A stretch of 64,000 nt of DNA from CAYVUV01 sp964455095 (GCA_964455095.1 CAYVUV010000191.1:1-64000); one strand, 5' to 3'; positions 28,277 to 38,693 are shown, counted from the stretch's first letter. Made by a program: numbers and translations. Notes: generated by a model from the sequence alone, not told the origin.

Positions 28277-28779
28277 ACGGCTAGATCGCCGGCGCTGAAC
28301 AGAACGAAACGCACCAGCTCGATCTGCGGCTGCGCGCGCAGGTACTCCGCCACGGTGCCCAGCGCGATGCGCGCCGCCGCCGCGATCGGATAACCGTAGG
28401 CGCCGGTGCTGATTGACGGGAAGGCGACCGACTCCAACCCGTGCTCAGCGGCGACCTCGAGGCTGCGCCGATAGGCGCTGGCGAGCAGCGCCGGCTCGCC
28501 GTGGCGCCCGTCGCGGTACACCGGCCCGACCGTGTGAATGACGTGCCTGGCCGGCAATAGCCCGCCCGTCGTGATCTTGGCATCCCCGGTCGCGCAGCCG
28601 CCCAGGGCGCGGCATTCGGCGAGAATCGCGGGCCCGCCGGCCCGGTGAATGGCGCCGTCGACGCCACCGCCGCCGAGCAGCGTGGTGTTGGCGGCATTGA
28701 CGATCGCCGCCGTTCTCTCGGCCGTGAGGTCACCGCGGACGAGCTCGACCCGGCTCGTCCCGACCGCAAAAGTGCGCAT
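28243..28779 (-). CDS. Macrodomain protein (O-acetyl-ADP-ribose deacetylase-like)
   Basis: 178 residues from ATG 28779. A complete macrodomain is seen: VELVRGDLTAERTAAIVNAANTTLLGGGGVDGAIHRAGG near the N-terminus, then GDAKITTGGLLPARHVIHTVGPVYRDG and the phosphate loop FPSISTGAYGYPIAAAARIALG. The NAAN and GGGGVDG motifs match MacroD/YmdB-type proteins that hydrolyse O-acetyl-ADP-ribose or mono-ADP-ribose. The function in this organism is inferred only from the fold. A longer frame extends to 28899 but adds no family sequence. Confidence 0.92.
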   Translation of the reverse strand: MRTFAVGTSRVELVRGDLTAERTAAIVNAANTTLLGGGGVDGAIHRAGGPAILAECRALGGCATGDAKITTGGLLPARHVIHTVGPVYRDGRHGEPALLASAYRRSLEVAAEHGLESVAFPSISTGAYGYPIAAAARIALGTVAEYLRAQPQIELVRFVLFSAGDLAVYAEAAGEILA

Positions 28780-29073
28780 TGTCACCGCTGTCCCATGATG
28801 TACCGCCGCATGGCCGACTGGCGAAGGTGCCAGCATCGGTGGCGCAAATGCGAGCGAAAAGAAGTTGCGTGAGCCCTGCCGCCAGTTCATTATCAACACA
28901 GGTCCGCCGAGGTCACAAGGCGCCGTCTTTGCAGTAGCGCTGCCGGCCGTGGATCGAGCAATCTGTTTGACAAATTTCAGCCCTCGCGAGAAAGTCTTGG
29001 CACACCGTTACCCCGCTGGAGCGCCGCAGTCCGGAGACGCACCGGCCAGTTCACCGTGGTCATGGAGCAACGC
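28780..29073. promoter_or_regulatory. Intergenic region upstream of the surface-protein gene
   Basis: 294 bases between the leftward macrodomain gene and the rightward FG-GAP gene. It is AT-richer around 28960-29000 and contains TTGACA at 28967-28972, an exact -35 consensus; no convincing -10 sits at the right distance. Beyond this I see nothing. Confidence 0.3.
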
Positions 29074-31410
29074 ATGAGTCGACCCAGAAGCGCCCTTTTT
29101 TCGCTCGCCGTCCTGCTGTGCACCGTACAGGGAGCGACGGCGGCCATCAGTTTCAGCAGCGCCGATCCGTTCACGGTCGCGGCGCGGCCGGAATACATGG
29201 CCACCGGCGACATCAACCGCGATCGGCGCGATGACATCGTGGTCGTCAGCCCGCAGAGCAACGAGGTGAACTTGCTCCTCGGGTCGCCCACCTCGCCGCA
29301 GCGCTTCAACCCCGGCACCACGCTGCGCTTCGGCAAAACACTCAGTCAGCCGGCCATCGGTGACCTCAACGCCGACAACAACCCCGACGTGGTGGTGCCC
29401 GACGAGGGCGCCAAAGGCGTTTGGATCCTGCTCGGACGCGGCGACGGGACGTTCCTGCCACCGTTCATCGTCAACGTCGGTCGCAACCCCTTCGCGGTGG
29501 CAATCGCCAATTTCGACGGTATCAACAACAACGATCTCGCCATCGCCGACCGCCGTCAGGACCGCGTCTTCGTCCGGCTAAACGACGGTGAGAATCCGCC
29601 GCGCTTCTCGGTGGGGCCGGAGCTGACCGTGGGCGACAGCCCGGAGGCGATTGCGGCGGTCGACGTAAACAAAGACGAGAAAGCCGACATCATCACGCTG
29701 AACGTCGGTGGGCCGCGCGTGAAGGACGTCAGCGTCCTGCTCTTTCAGCGGGTTGCGGCCGGTTTCCCGGCGTTCGACCCCGAGCGTCGCTTCCTGGTCG
29801 GTGAGAACCCCGAGGCTTTCAACGTCAAGGACCTGAACAGAGACACCGTGCCGGATCTGGTGATGCTCAATCGGCCCACCGGGACCGGCAACAGCAACGT
29901 CGACGTGTTGCTCGCCGACGGGACCGGACAGTTCCGCGCCCAGCCGGGGCTCGAAGTGCCGTGCCCGTTCTTCACCGGCGGGCTGTTCTGTCGCGCCCGC
30001 GCCCTCACCGTCGGCGATTTCGACGGCAACGGCAACGCCGACCTTGCGATCGCCATCACCGACCCGCGCCGGTTCTCGCAGACCGACGCCATGCAGGTCT
30101 TCGCCGGTCGCGGCGAGGGCGGCTTCGTGGCCGGATCCGTGTTCTCCATCGGCAAGTCGCCGACCACCGTTCTCGCCCCCGACCTCACTGGCGATGGCCC
30201 CCCCGACCTGGCCGTCGCCACCAAGCGCGTCCTGGCCGTGCAGGCGTTCCTCAATGTCTCGACGCCGGGCGACAAGGCCAACGGGGCCGAGTGCGTGCTC
30301 GGCGACGAATGCCTGGCGGGGCGCTGCACCAACGGTCGCTGCTGCGCCACGCAGTGCTTCGATACCGAGCGCTGCGACGTGCCGGGCAGCGAGGGCGTGT
30401 GTCTTCCCGTCGTCAACCCGGTGGATTGCGAAGAGGACATCGATTGCGTCAGCCTCTGCCGCAACGACCCCACCCGTGAGTGCACGCGCAATGGCGACTG
30501 CGCCAGCGGCGACCGCTGCGACTTGAAGACCTGCAAAGACAACTTCTGCTGTGACTTCGACTGCACCATCACGCAGCGCTGCGACGTGCCGGACTTCGAA
30601 GGCATTTGCATCGACCGCGGTGAAGACGGCGTCGATTGCTTCGAAGACGCCGACTGTCAATCCGGTTTCTGCCGCGACGACTTCTGCTGCAATCAGGACT
30701 GCCAGAACGGCGCCTGCAACGTCGCCGGCGTCGAAGGACAGTGCCAACCGCGGCTGCCGCTCGGCGACCCGTGCCAGGAGGATGACGAGTGCGGCTCGCG
30801 CGTCTGCGATCAGTTCGACGGCATTTGCTGCGAGGCGCGCTGCGATCCGGTCGACGAGTTCTGTGACGCCGACGGTATCTGCACGGGCTTCGAGACCCCG
30901 ACGCCGACCGTGAACCCCAATGTCACGCAATCGCCGAATGCCACCGGAAACCCGGTGGGAACTCCCACGCCCATTCCCACCCGCCGTCCGGGGGGGTCGA
31001 GCTGTGGCACGCCGCAGGAGTGCCAGACCAATGCGTGCGTGAACAACGTCTGCTGCTTCCTGCTGGAATGCGCGAATGACGAGCACTGCGAGCTCGGCAG
31101 CGGCAACTGCGTCGAGGGTACGGCACCGCCGACACTGACGCCGACGCCGACGCCGATTCGGACATCGACGCGGTTGCCGAGCTCGACCCCGGTCGGTGGG
31201 CCGTGCGGCGACCGCTGTTCGCCGGATAACTGCGTTGACGGGGTGTGTGTGTTCTCCAGCCGCAGCGGCGGCTGCTCCACCGGCGGCGACGCCCACGGCG
31301 GCGGCAACCTGGCGGTGGTAGCGCTCCTACCCGTGATGCTCTGGGTGGGCCGGCGCTGGCACTCGATGTTCCGCCTCGCGCGCGCGCGGGTGCGCGCCGG
31401 GCGGCAGTAA
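29074..31410 (+). CDS. Secreted FG-GAP/VCBS and Cys-rich repeat protein with MYXO-CTERM-like tail
   Basis: 778 residues from ATG 29074, which has GGAG seven bases upstream. Signal peptide MSRPRSALFSLAVLLC ... ATAA. Residues about 30-400 hold seven or so FG-GAP/VCBS beta-propeller units with calcium-type loops (DINRDRRDDIVVV, DLNADNNPDVVVP, DFDGNGNADLAIA). From about 405 on come at least five Cys-rich repeats (DGxDCxxDxDCxSxxCxxxFCC pattern, for example DCFEDADCQSGFCRDDFCC), separated by Thr/Pro-rich linkers. The C-terminus has SGGCSTGGDAHGGGNL, a hydrophobic helix and an Arg-rich tail (RRW...RARARVRAGRQ), resembling MYXO-CTERM sorting signals with a key Cys. It is probably a surface adhesin or structural protein. 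The last 84 bases overlap the convergent nuclease gene. Confidence 0.85.
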   Translation: MSRPRSALFSLAVLLCTVQGATAAISFSSADPFTVAARPEYMATGDINRDRRDDIVVVSPQSNEVNLLLGSPTSPQRFNPGTTLRFGKTLSQPAIGDLNADNNPDVVVPDEGAKGVWILLGRGDGTFLPPFIVNVGRNPFAVAIANFDGINNNDLAIADRRQDRVFVRLNDGENPPRFSVGPELTVGDSPEAIAAVDVNKDEKADIITLNVGGPRVKDVSVLLFQRVAAGFPAFDPERRFLVGENPEAFNVKDLNRDTVPDLVMLNRPTGTGNSNVDVLLADGTGQFRAQPGLEVPCPFFTGGLFCRARALTVGDFDGNGNADLAIAITDPRRFSQTDAMQVFAGRGEGGFVAGSVFSIGKSPTTVLAPDLTGDGPPDLAVATKRVLAVQAFLNVSTPGDKANGAECVLGDECLAGRCTNGRCCATQCFDTERCDVPGSEGVCLPVVNPVDCEEDIDCVSLCRNDPTRECTRNGDCASGDRCDLKTCKDNFCCDFDCTITQRCDVPDFEGICIDRGEDGVDCFEDADCQSGFCRDDFCCNQDCQNGACNVAGVEGQCQPRLPLGDPCQEDDECGSRVCDQFDGICCEARCDPVDEFCDADGICTGFETPTPTVNPNVTQSPNATGNPVGTPTPIPTRRPGGSSCGTPQECQTNACVNNVCCFLLECANDEHCELGSGNCVEGTAPPTLTPTPTPIRTSTRLPSSTPVGGPCGDRCSPDNCVDGVCVFSSRSGGCSTGGDAHGGGNLAVVALLPVMLWVGRRWHSMFRLARARVRAGRQ

Positions 31411-33267
31411 CGCAGCGAGGGCAGCTGCCCACTCGGGCAGCTGCCCCGCGACCGCCGCGGCGCTGGTGACGGGGAAGACGTAGCCATCGCGCTCACCGCG
31501 GTCGCGCAACCAGGCGGCGAGAATCACCGTCGCATCGACTTCCTCCGGCGCCAGGCGCGGCGCCTTCGGGTCGGCGATCTGAACGGCGAGTCGGGTGGCG
31601 ATCGGCTCGAGCTCGTCGGCCTGTCGTACCTGGTAGCGTTCCGCCAAGCGGCCGTGCGCGGCGACATAGACGTGAACCGCCGTCTGCGCCCGCGCCGGCT
31701 GCATGACGACGAAGTGCTGCCGGTCGATCACCCAACCGAGTGTGCGGCCCATGCGCCGCAGCCGCTCGATCAGCTCGAGGTCGCGTTGCGCGCGGGCGGC
31801 GGCTTCGAAACGCAGCGCGGCAGCATGTGCCTCGCGGCGTTGCTCGACAGTGGCGCGGGCGGCGTCCATCTCCCCGTCGAAGAGCGACAGCGCCGCCCCC
31901 ACTTGCTCGCGATAGGCAGCCTCGACCACCGCGCTGCAACACGGCATCGAACAGGCGCCTACCTGCCCCTGAACGCACGGGCTGAAGTCCGGATGCGGCT
32001 GCAAGCGGCCCGCGCAGGTGCGCAGATGGAACAGGCGCGACAACAGGTCGGCGACTTCCTGCGCCGCCGCCCGGCTGCGAAACGGGCCGATGTGTCGCGC
32101 GCGGCCGCCGGAGACGCGCGCGGTGATGGCCAGGCGCGGGAAGGGGTCGGCCAGCGACAACTTGAGGAAGGCGATGCGCGGCAGGTGTTTTCGCAAGCGG
32201 TTGTAGGGCGGTTGCCAGCGGCGAATCTGTTCGGCTTCGAGCAGGGCCGCCTCGAGCTCCGACCCGGTTTCCTCGACCGCGACGTCGCGGATGTGGCGAA
32301 TGAGGTCGAGGGTCTTCGGGCGATGGCCGGCAGCGTTGCTGAGATAGGACGACACGCGCTGGCGCAGGTTCTTGGACTTGCCGATGTAGAGCAGGCGCCC
32401 ATCCTCACCGCTGAAGCGGTAGATTCCGGGTGCGGCGGGCAGTTGTTGTACACGCGCGGCGGGCAGCGCGCATTCGAAGCGCCGGCCGTCGCTGGCGCCG
32501 TATTGGAAATCCAGCACGTGGGCGAGACGCGTCACGCCGCGCGCGGCGAGCAGCTCGAGAAAGTGCACGAGGATCTCGGCCGTCATCAGCGCATCGCCCA
32601 AAGCGCGATGGCGGTCGATCAGCGGGATGCCGAAATGCCCTGCCACGGAGTCGAGCCCGCGGCGGCGCAACGTCGGTAGGAGCCGTCGCGCCAGACGCAA
32701 GGTGCAGAGATGGGGCTGGTGCAGCGTGCGGCCGTCCAGCGCCTGCAGCGCCGCGTTCAGGAACGACAGATCGAAACGGGCGTTGTGCGCCACCAACACC
32801 GCGTCGCCGGCAAAGGCGAGGAAGCGCCCCATGACCTGTTCGATCGGCGGCTGGTCGGCGAGCATGTCGTCGCTGATGCCGGTGAGCTGGGTGATGAACG
32901 GAGGCAACCGGCGGCCCGGATTGACGAGCTGTGCGAAGCGCGCGCCGATGCGGCCACCGTCGACGCGCACCGCGCCGATCTCGATGATGCCCGTGCCACC
33001 CGCCGGCTGACCACCGGCGGTCTCGAGATCGACCACGACGAAGGACGCCTCCGACAATGGGCGCGCCAGCGCCGCGTGCGCCGTCGCAATCCAGCGCCCG
33101 CTTTCGGCGCTCCACGCAAAGCGCGCATCGTCGGCGAGGAGCGTGCGCACGAAACGGGGGCCGAACTCCGCATCGGCGCCCGGCTGCGTGAAGACGAGGT
33201 CCAGCAACTCGCGCGGACTGGCGCCCGCCGGCCGATCGAGCAGATAGAGATGGAGCTTCTCGCGCAC
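31327..33267 (-). CDS. DEDDh 3'-5' exonuclease fused to a UvrC/Cho-like GIY-YIG nuclease
   Basis: 646 residues. Residues about 75-240 are a DnaQ-type exonuclease with D80/E82 (VVDLETAGG), D166 in AHNARFDLSFL and the H220-x4-D225 motif (HRALGDA). From 270 on it is the N-terminal region of UvrC or Cho: GIYRF at 281-285, YIGKSKNLRQRV at 294-305, and a later E in the helix TGSELEAALLEAE. A Cys-rich segment CVQGQVGACSMPCCSAVVEAAYR resembles the UvrC UVR-adjacent region. The C-terminal RNase H-like catalytic half of UvrC is missing. Such DnaQ-GIY-YIG fusions occur in other bacteria and probably act in DNA repair. Confidence 0.88.
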   Translation of the reverse strand: MREKLHLYLLDRPAGASPRELLDLVFTQPGADAEFGPRFVRTLLADDARFAWSAESGRWIATAHAALARPLSEASFVVVDLETAGGQPAGGTGIIEIGAVRVDGGRIGARFAQLVNPGRRLPPFITQLTGISDDMLADQPPIEQVMGRFLAFAGDAVLVAHNARFDLSFLNAALQALDGRTLHQPHLCTLRLARRLLPTLRRRGLDSVAGHFGIPLIDRHRALGDALMTAEILVHFLELLAARGVTRLAHVLDFQYGASDGRRFECALPAARVQQLPAAPGIYRFSGEDGRLLYIGKSKNLRQRVSSYLSNAAGHRPKTLDLIRHIRDVAVEETGSELEAALLEAEQIRRWQPPYNRLRKHLPRIAFLKLSLADPFPRLAITARVSGGRARHIGPFRSRAAAQEVADLLSRLFHLRTCAGRLQPHPDFSPCVQGQVGACSMPCCSAVVEAAYREQVGAALSLFDGEMDAARATVEQRREAHAAALRFEAAARAQRDLELIERLRRMGRTLGWVIDRQHFVVMQPARAQTAVHVYVAAHGRLAERYQVRQADELEPIATRLAVQIADPKAPRLAPEEVDATVILAAWLRDRGERDGYVFPVTSAAAVAGQLPEWAAALAALLPPGAHPRAREAEHRVPAPAHPEHHG

Positions 33268-33331
33268 GACCCGCTGCCACTACCACGCGGGGGGGCGGCG
33301 GCGAAAGTCGCGCGAAAACGCGCGCCGACGG

Positions 33332-34433
33332 TCAGGCGTTGGTCTGCTGCAGATACGTTTCGATGAAGCGATCGAGATCGCCGTCGAGCACCGCATCGGC
33401 GTTGCCCGTCTCCTCCCCGGTGCGGTGGTCTTTCACCATCCGGTACGGGTGCAGCACGTACGAGCGGATCTGGCTGCCCCAGGCGATCTCCTTCTTGGTC
33501 TTGTGCAGCGCGTCCATGCGCTCGCGCTGCTTTTCGAGCTCGAGCTCGTACAGTTTGGCGCGTAGGATCTTCATCGCCGTGGCGCGGTTCTTATGCTGCG
33601 AGCGCTCGTTCTGGCAGGCCACCACGATGCCGGTCGGCAAGTGGGTCAGGCGCACCGCGGAGTCGGTCTTGTTGACGTGCTGACCGCCGGCGCCGCTCGA
33701 GCGGTAGGTGTCGACGCGCAGGTCCGCTTCGTCGACCTCGACCTCGACGCTGTCGTCGATCTCGGGAAAGACGAAGACCGAGGCGAACGAGGTGTGGCGG
33801 CGCGCATTGGAGTCGAACGGCGAAATGCGCACCAGCCGGTGCACGCCGGCTTCGCACTTCAGGTAGCCGTAGGCGTAGGGCCCTTCGACAGTGAACGTCG
33901 CGCTCTTGATCCCGGCTCCCTCGCCGGGCTGCACGTCGACCAGCTCGGTGCGGTAGCCGCGCCGCTCGCACCAGCGCAGGTACTGGCGCAGCAGCATCTC
34001 GGCCCAGTCCTGCGATTCGGTGCCGCCGGCACCTGAGTGCAGCGTGACGATGCCGTTGCCGGCGTCGTGCTCGCCGCCGAGCATGCGTTGCAAATCGAGG
34101 TGATGCAGCGCCCCCTCGATCTCCTCGAGCTTCTTGGCCGCTTCGGCCGCCGCGTCGGTATCCTCCACCGCCAGCTCGAGGTAGAGCTTGGCCTCGTCGA
34201 GCTCGGCGAGCTGCTTGCGCCAGGCGGCGAGCGGCGCGCTCAGCGTCGAGCGCTCGCGCAACACCTCTTGCGCTTTCTGGCTGTCCTTCCAGAAATCGGG
34301 GTCGGCCGAGACGAGATCCAGCTCTTCGAGCCGCGTTTCGCGCTGTGGGGCGTCAAAGATACCTCCCGAACGCCGCCAGGCGCTCCTCGACGGCAGCGGC
34401 GCGTTCTTTCAGCTCGTTCAGTTCGACATCCAT
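33332..34433 (-). CDS. prfB: Peptide chain release factor 2, expressed by +1 programmed frameshift
   Basis: The mature protein joins two frames: 34433 to 34356 (26 residues, MDVELNELKERAAA...FGRYL) and then, skipping one T, 34354 to 33332 (340 residues), total 366, equal to E. coli RF2. RF2 reads UGA and UAA. The tripeptide anticodon SPF (204-206) and the hydrolysis motif GGQ (249-251) are in the expected places. If only the open frame from 34264 is used, the N-terminal third of domain 1 is lost. Start ATG 34433 has AGGAG upstream. It is the last gene of the recA-alaS-phoH-ybeY run on the minus strand. Confidence 0.95.
34353..34367 (-). promoter_or_regulatory. prfB: RF2 programmed +1 frameshift site
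   Basis: On the minus strand the sequence reads GGGAGG TAT CTT TGA C. Codon 27 of the first frame is TGA (34355-34353). The Shine-Dalgarno-like GGGAGG, then TATCTTTGAC, is the classic autoregulatory slippery site: the ribosome pauses at UGA, slips +1 on CUU and enters the GAC frame. When RF2 is plentiful it terminates at this UGA instead. Confidence 0.95.
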
Positions 34434-34492
34434 GGCGAGTCAGCTCCTGGGAGGGATTTGGACCGGGCAAGCGCCAGCCGCGCCGCCATCAT

Positions 34493-34975
34493 TCACGTGC
34501 GGCGCGGCGAAGGCAAGCGAGCCCCGGCCGCTGCGCGGTCGAGGTCCGCGAGCCGGCGCAGCAGCCGCCGCTGCGCGGCGAACATGCGCCGCGCCTCCGC
34601 CGGCGAGCGCTCGTGATCGTAGCCGAGCAGGTGCAGCAAGCCGTGGGCGAGCAGCGTCCGCACCTCGTCCGCCACCGCCGCCGCGCGCTGAGCCGCCTGA
34701 CGCGCGGCCGTGTCGAGCGAGATCACCACGTCGCCGAGCAGCTCGGGATGCAGGGCGATGTTCTCGCCCTCGTGCTGCGCGAACGCCAACACGTCGGTGG
34801 GGCGGTCGGTGCCGCGATAGGTCGCGTTGAGCCCGCGCATCTCCGCGTCGTCGACCAGCGCGACGCTGAGCTCCGCGTCGACGGAGAGCGCCGCCAGCAT
34901 CCGGGTGGCGTCGCGGCGCACCTGCGCGGCGCGCACGCCGGGCCAGCGCCGCCGTGTGCTGACCGAGACCGGCAC
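34493..34975 (-). CDS. ybeY: Endoribonuclease YbeY
   Basis: 160 residues if started at the GTG at 34975, just after the phoH stop; longer starts up to 35044 would overlap phoH. YbeY is a zinc metalloprotein needed for 16S rRNA 3' maturation and ribosome quality control. The ligand motif H-x3-H-x5-H is H111, H115, H121 in HGLLHLLGYDH, with the preceding RGTDRPTDVLAF and GDVVISLDTA segments diagnostic of the family. Spacing to phoH (7 bases) fits the common phoH-ybeY pair. Confidence 0.93.
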   Translation of the reverse strand: MPVSVSTRRRWPGVRAAQVRRDATRMLAALSVDAELSVALVDDAEMRGLNATYRGTDRPTDVLAFAQHEGENIALHPELLGDVVISLDTAARQAAQRAAAVADEVRTLLAHGLLHLLGYDHERSPAEARRMFAAQRRLLRRLADLDRAAAGARLPSPRRT

Positions 34976-34982
34976 GGCGGGC

Positions 34983-35981
<999 letters not shown>

Positions 35982-35991
35982 CGTCGGCGAC

Positions 35992-38616
35992 CTAGGGGAC
36001 CAGCTCGAGGGCGCGCGCCAGCGCCTCGGGAATCTTGGCGGCATTCGAGCCACCGGCCTGCGCGAGCTCCGGGCGGCCACCGCCCTTGCCGCCGACGATC
36101 GGCGCGATCTGACTGACCAATTTCCCGGCGTGCACCTGTCCGGCGAGGTCCTTGGTCACCGCCGCGAGCAGCCGCACTTCCCCGTCGTGGCGACTGGCGA
36201 GCACGACCACGCCCGAGCCGAGGCGCTCGCGCAGCTGATCGGCGATCTCGAGCAGGCGCTTGGAATCCGCCGCCTCCACTTCGCAGGCGATGACCTGCTT
36301 GCCGTTGACGGTGCGTGCCTGACTGAGCAAATCGCCGCTCTGCTGTCCGGCCGCCTGGCGCTGCAGCTGCGCGACTTGTTTCTCGAGCTCGCGTTGCTGG
36401 CCGAGCAGGCGCTCGACGCGCTCGGCGAGGTCCTCGTCGCTGCCGCGCAGCAGCGCAGCGACCTGGCGCAACGCCTGCTCGCGGCCCTGCACCCACTCCA
36501 GTGCCCCGATACCCGTCATGGCTTCGATGCGCCGCGTGCCCGCCGCGACGCCGCTCTCGGCGCGCAGCTTGAAGAGGCCGATGTCGCCCGAGCGCTGCAC
36601 GTGGGTGCCGCCACACAACTCGGTGGAGAAATCGCCCATACGCACAACGCGCACACGGTCGCCGTACTTGTCGCCGAAGAAGGCCAACGCGCCCGCCTTG
36701 ATGGCGTCGTCGTACCCCATCTCCTCGGTCGACACCGCGGCGTTCTCGCGCACGTGCGCGTTGACGTCTTCCTCGATGCGCTGGAGCACAGCATCGTCGA
36801 GCGCCCCGGTGTGGGTGAAGTCGAACCGCAGGCGCTCGGGGGCGACCAACGAACCCGCCTGGCGCACATGCGCGCCGAGCACGCGGCGCAGCACGGCGTG
36901 CAGGATGTGCGTCACCGAGTGGTTGAGCCGTACCGCGTCGCGCCGCACGCGGTCGACGCGCAGCACGGCTCGTGCGCCGCTGGATAACGCGCCCCGTACG
37001 ACGGTGCCGACGTGGACGGTCAAATCACCGCGCGGTTTGTGCGTGTCGGTGATCTCGACCAGCGTGCCGTCGGCCGTCGTGATGACGCCGCGGTCGCCGA
37101 CCTGACCGCCCGACTCGCCGTAAAAGGGCGTCTCGGCCGTGATGATCTGCACGCTGTCACCGGCGCGCGCCTCGGTGCGATCGCTGCCGTCGACCGCCAC
37201 CGCCACCACCGGCGATTCCCACTCGTAGACGCGGTCGCCGACGAAGCGCGACTGCGCGCCGCCGTCCAACCCCGCCAGCGCCGGACCGGCCTTGCGCGCC
37301 TCGCGGGCGCGGCGGCGCTGGGCGTCCATGCAGGCTTGAAAGCCGGCCTGGTCGACGGCGAGGTGGTCCTCGCGCAGAATGTCTTCGGTCATGTCGATCG
37401 GGAAGCCGAAGGTGTCGTAGAGCTTGAACGCCACGTCGCCCGGCAGCGTCGCCTGGCCCGTCTGCTTCAGGGTGGCGCGCTCCTGTGCGAGCAGCGCCAG
37501 GCCCTTGTCGAGGGTCTCGGCAAAGCGCTCCTCTTCGGTGCGTACGACCTCCTGGATGTAGGCGCGCCGCTCGATCAGCTCGGGGTAGGCGGCGCCCATC
37601 ACCTCACCGACCGGCTCGCTCATGCGGTAGAGGAACGGGGCCTCGAAGCCCAGCCCGCGGGCGTGGCGCGCGGCGCGGCGCAAGATACGGCGCAGGACGT
37701 AGCCGCGGCCGTCGTTGGCGGGCGTGACGCCGTCGGCGATCATGAAGTTGAGCGCGCGGCTGTGGTCGGCGATGACGCGCATGGCGAGGTCGTCGGACTC
37801 GGCGGCGCCGTAGCGCCGGCCGGACTGTTGCTCGACGAAGCTGATCAGGCGGCGAAAGAGGTCGGTGTCGTAGTTGGACGGCACGCGCTGCATCACCGCG
37901 GCGACGCGCTCGAGGCCCATGCCGGTGTCGACATGCTTGGCGGCCAGCTCGGCCAGGGAGCCGTCGGCCTGGCGGTCGTACTGGATGAACACCAGGTTCC
38001 ACAGCTCGATGTAGCGCGAGCAACCGACGTTGACGGCGCACTGGTGTCCGGCGACGTGCTGCTTGTCGCACGCCCCCGGTCCGCGGTCGATGTGGATCTC
38101 CGAGCACGGGCCGCACGGACCGGTGTCGCCCATTTCCCAGAAATTATCCTTCTCGTCGAAGCGCAGGATCTGGGTCGGAACGATGTCGGTTTCGCCGCGC
38201 CACAGCGCCTCGGCCTCGTCATCGGTGCGGTACACCGTCGCCCAGAGCTTGGCCTTGGGTAGCTGCCACACGTCAGTGAGGAGCTCCCAGGCCCAGGCGA
38301 TCGCTTCCTTCTTGTAGTACTCGCCGAACGACCAGTTGCCGAGCATCTCGAACAGGGTGTGGTGATACGTGTCGCGGCCGACCTCCTCGAGGTCGTTGTG
38401 CTTGCCGCTCAGGCGCAGGCACTTCTGCGCGCTGGCCGCACGCGGGTTGGCGCGTTTCTCGCGGCCGAGAAAGACATTCTTGAACTGCACCATCCCGGCA
38501 TTGGTGAACAGCAGCGTCGGGTCGTTCTCGGGCACAATCGAGGAGCTGCGCACGACCTCGTGGCCGCGGGCGCGGAAGAACTCCAAGAAACTGCTGCGAA
38601 TCTCGGCGCCGGTCAT
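35992..38616 (-). CDS. alaS: Alanyl-tRNA synthetase
   Basis: 874 residues from ATG 38616 (an in-frame TTG at 38652 would add 12). Class II synthetase that charges tRNA-Ala. The aminoacylation core carries motif 1-type sequence GMVQFKNVFLG and the FEMLGNWSFGEYYK block, followed by the tRNA-recognition helices. The editing domain has the zinc ligands HSVTH and CGGTH that hydrolyse mischarged Ser/Gly. The C-Ala region ends with GGKGGGRPELAQAGG. Length and layout are normal. It is 77 bases downstream of pilT. Confidence 0.97.
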   Translation of the reverse strand: MTGAEIRSSFLEFFRARGHEVVRSSSIVPENDPTLLFTNAGMVQFKNVFLGREKRANPRAASAQKCLRLSGKHNDLEEVGRDTYHHTLFEMLGNWSFGEYYKKEAIAWAWELLTDVWQLPKAKLWATVYRTDDEAEALWRGETDIVPTQILRFDEKDNFWEMGDTGPCGPCSEIHIDRGPGACDKQHVAGHQCAVNVGCSRYIELWNLVFIQYDRQADGSLAELAAKHVDTGMGLERVAAVMQRVPSNYDTDLFRRLISFVEQQSGRRYGAAESDDLAMRVIADHSRALNFMIADGVTPANDGRGYVLRRILRRAARHARGLGFEAPFLYRMSEPVGEVMGAAYPELIERRAYIQEVVRTEEERFAETLDKGLALLAQERATLKQTGQATLPGDVAFKLYDTFGFPIDMTEDILREDHLAVDQAGFQACMDAQRRRAREARKAGPALAGLDGGAQSRFVGDRVYEWESPVVAVAVDGSDRTEARAGDSVQIITAETPFYGESGGQVGDRGVITTADGTLVEITDTHKPRGDLTVHVGTVVRGALSSGARAVLRVDRVRRDAVRLNHSVTHILHAVLRRVLGAHVRQAGSLVAPERLRFDFTHTGALDDAVLQRIEEDVNAHVRENAAVSTEEMGYDDAIKAGALAFFGDKYGDRVRVVRMGDFSTELCGGTHVQRSGDIGLFKLRAESGVAAGTRRIEAMTGIGALEWVQGREQALRQVAALLRGSDEDLAERVERLLGQQRELEKQVAQLQRQAAGQQSGDLLSQARTVNGKQVIACEVEAADSKRLLEIADQLRERLGSGVVVLASRHDGEVRLLAAVTKDLAGQVHAGKLVSQIAPIVGGKGGGRPELAQAGGSNAAKIPEALARALELVP

Positions 38617-38693
38617 CCTCGAACCTGTAGTGGATAGGGTGCGGTGGTTCAAGGTGCCAGCCCGGACGGTGGCGCGGGCGACCGCGGTGTGGA

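Noticed and set aside
34264..34433. prfB treated as starting at 34264 without a leader
   Set aside because: The leader frame, SD-like element and CTT-TGA-C slippery site are all present and restore the full-length RF2.
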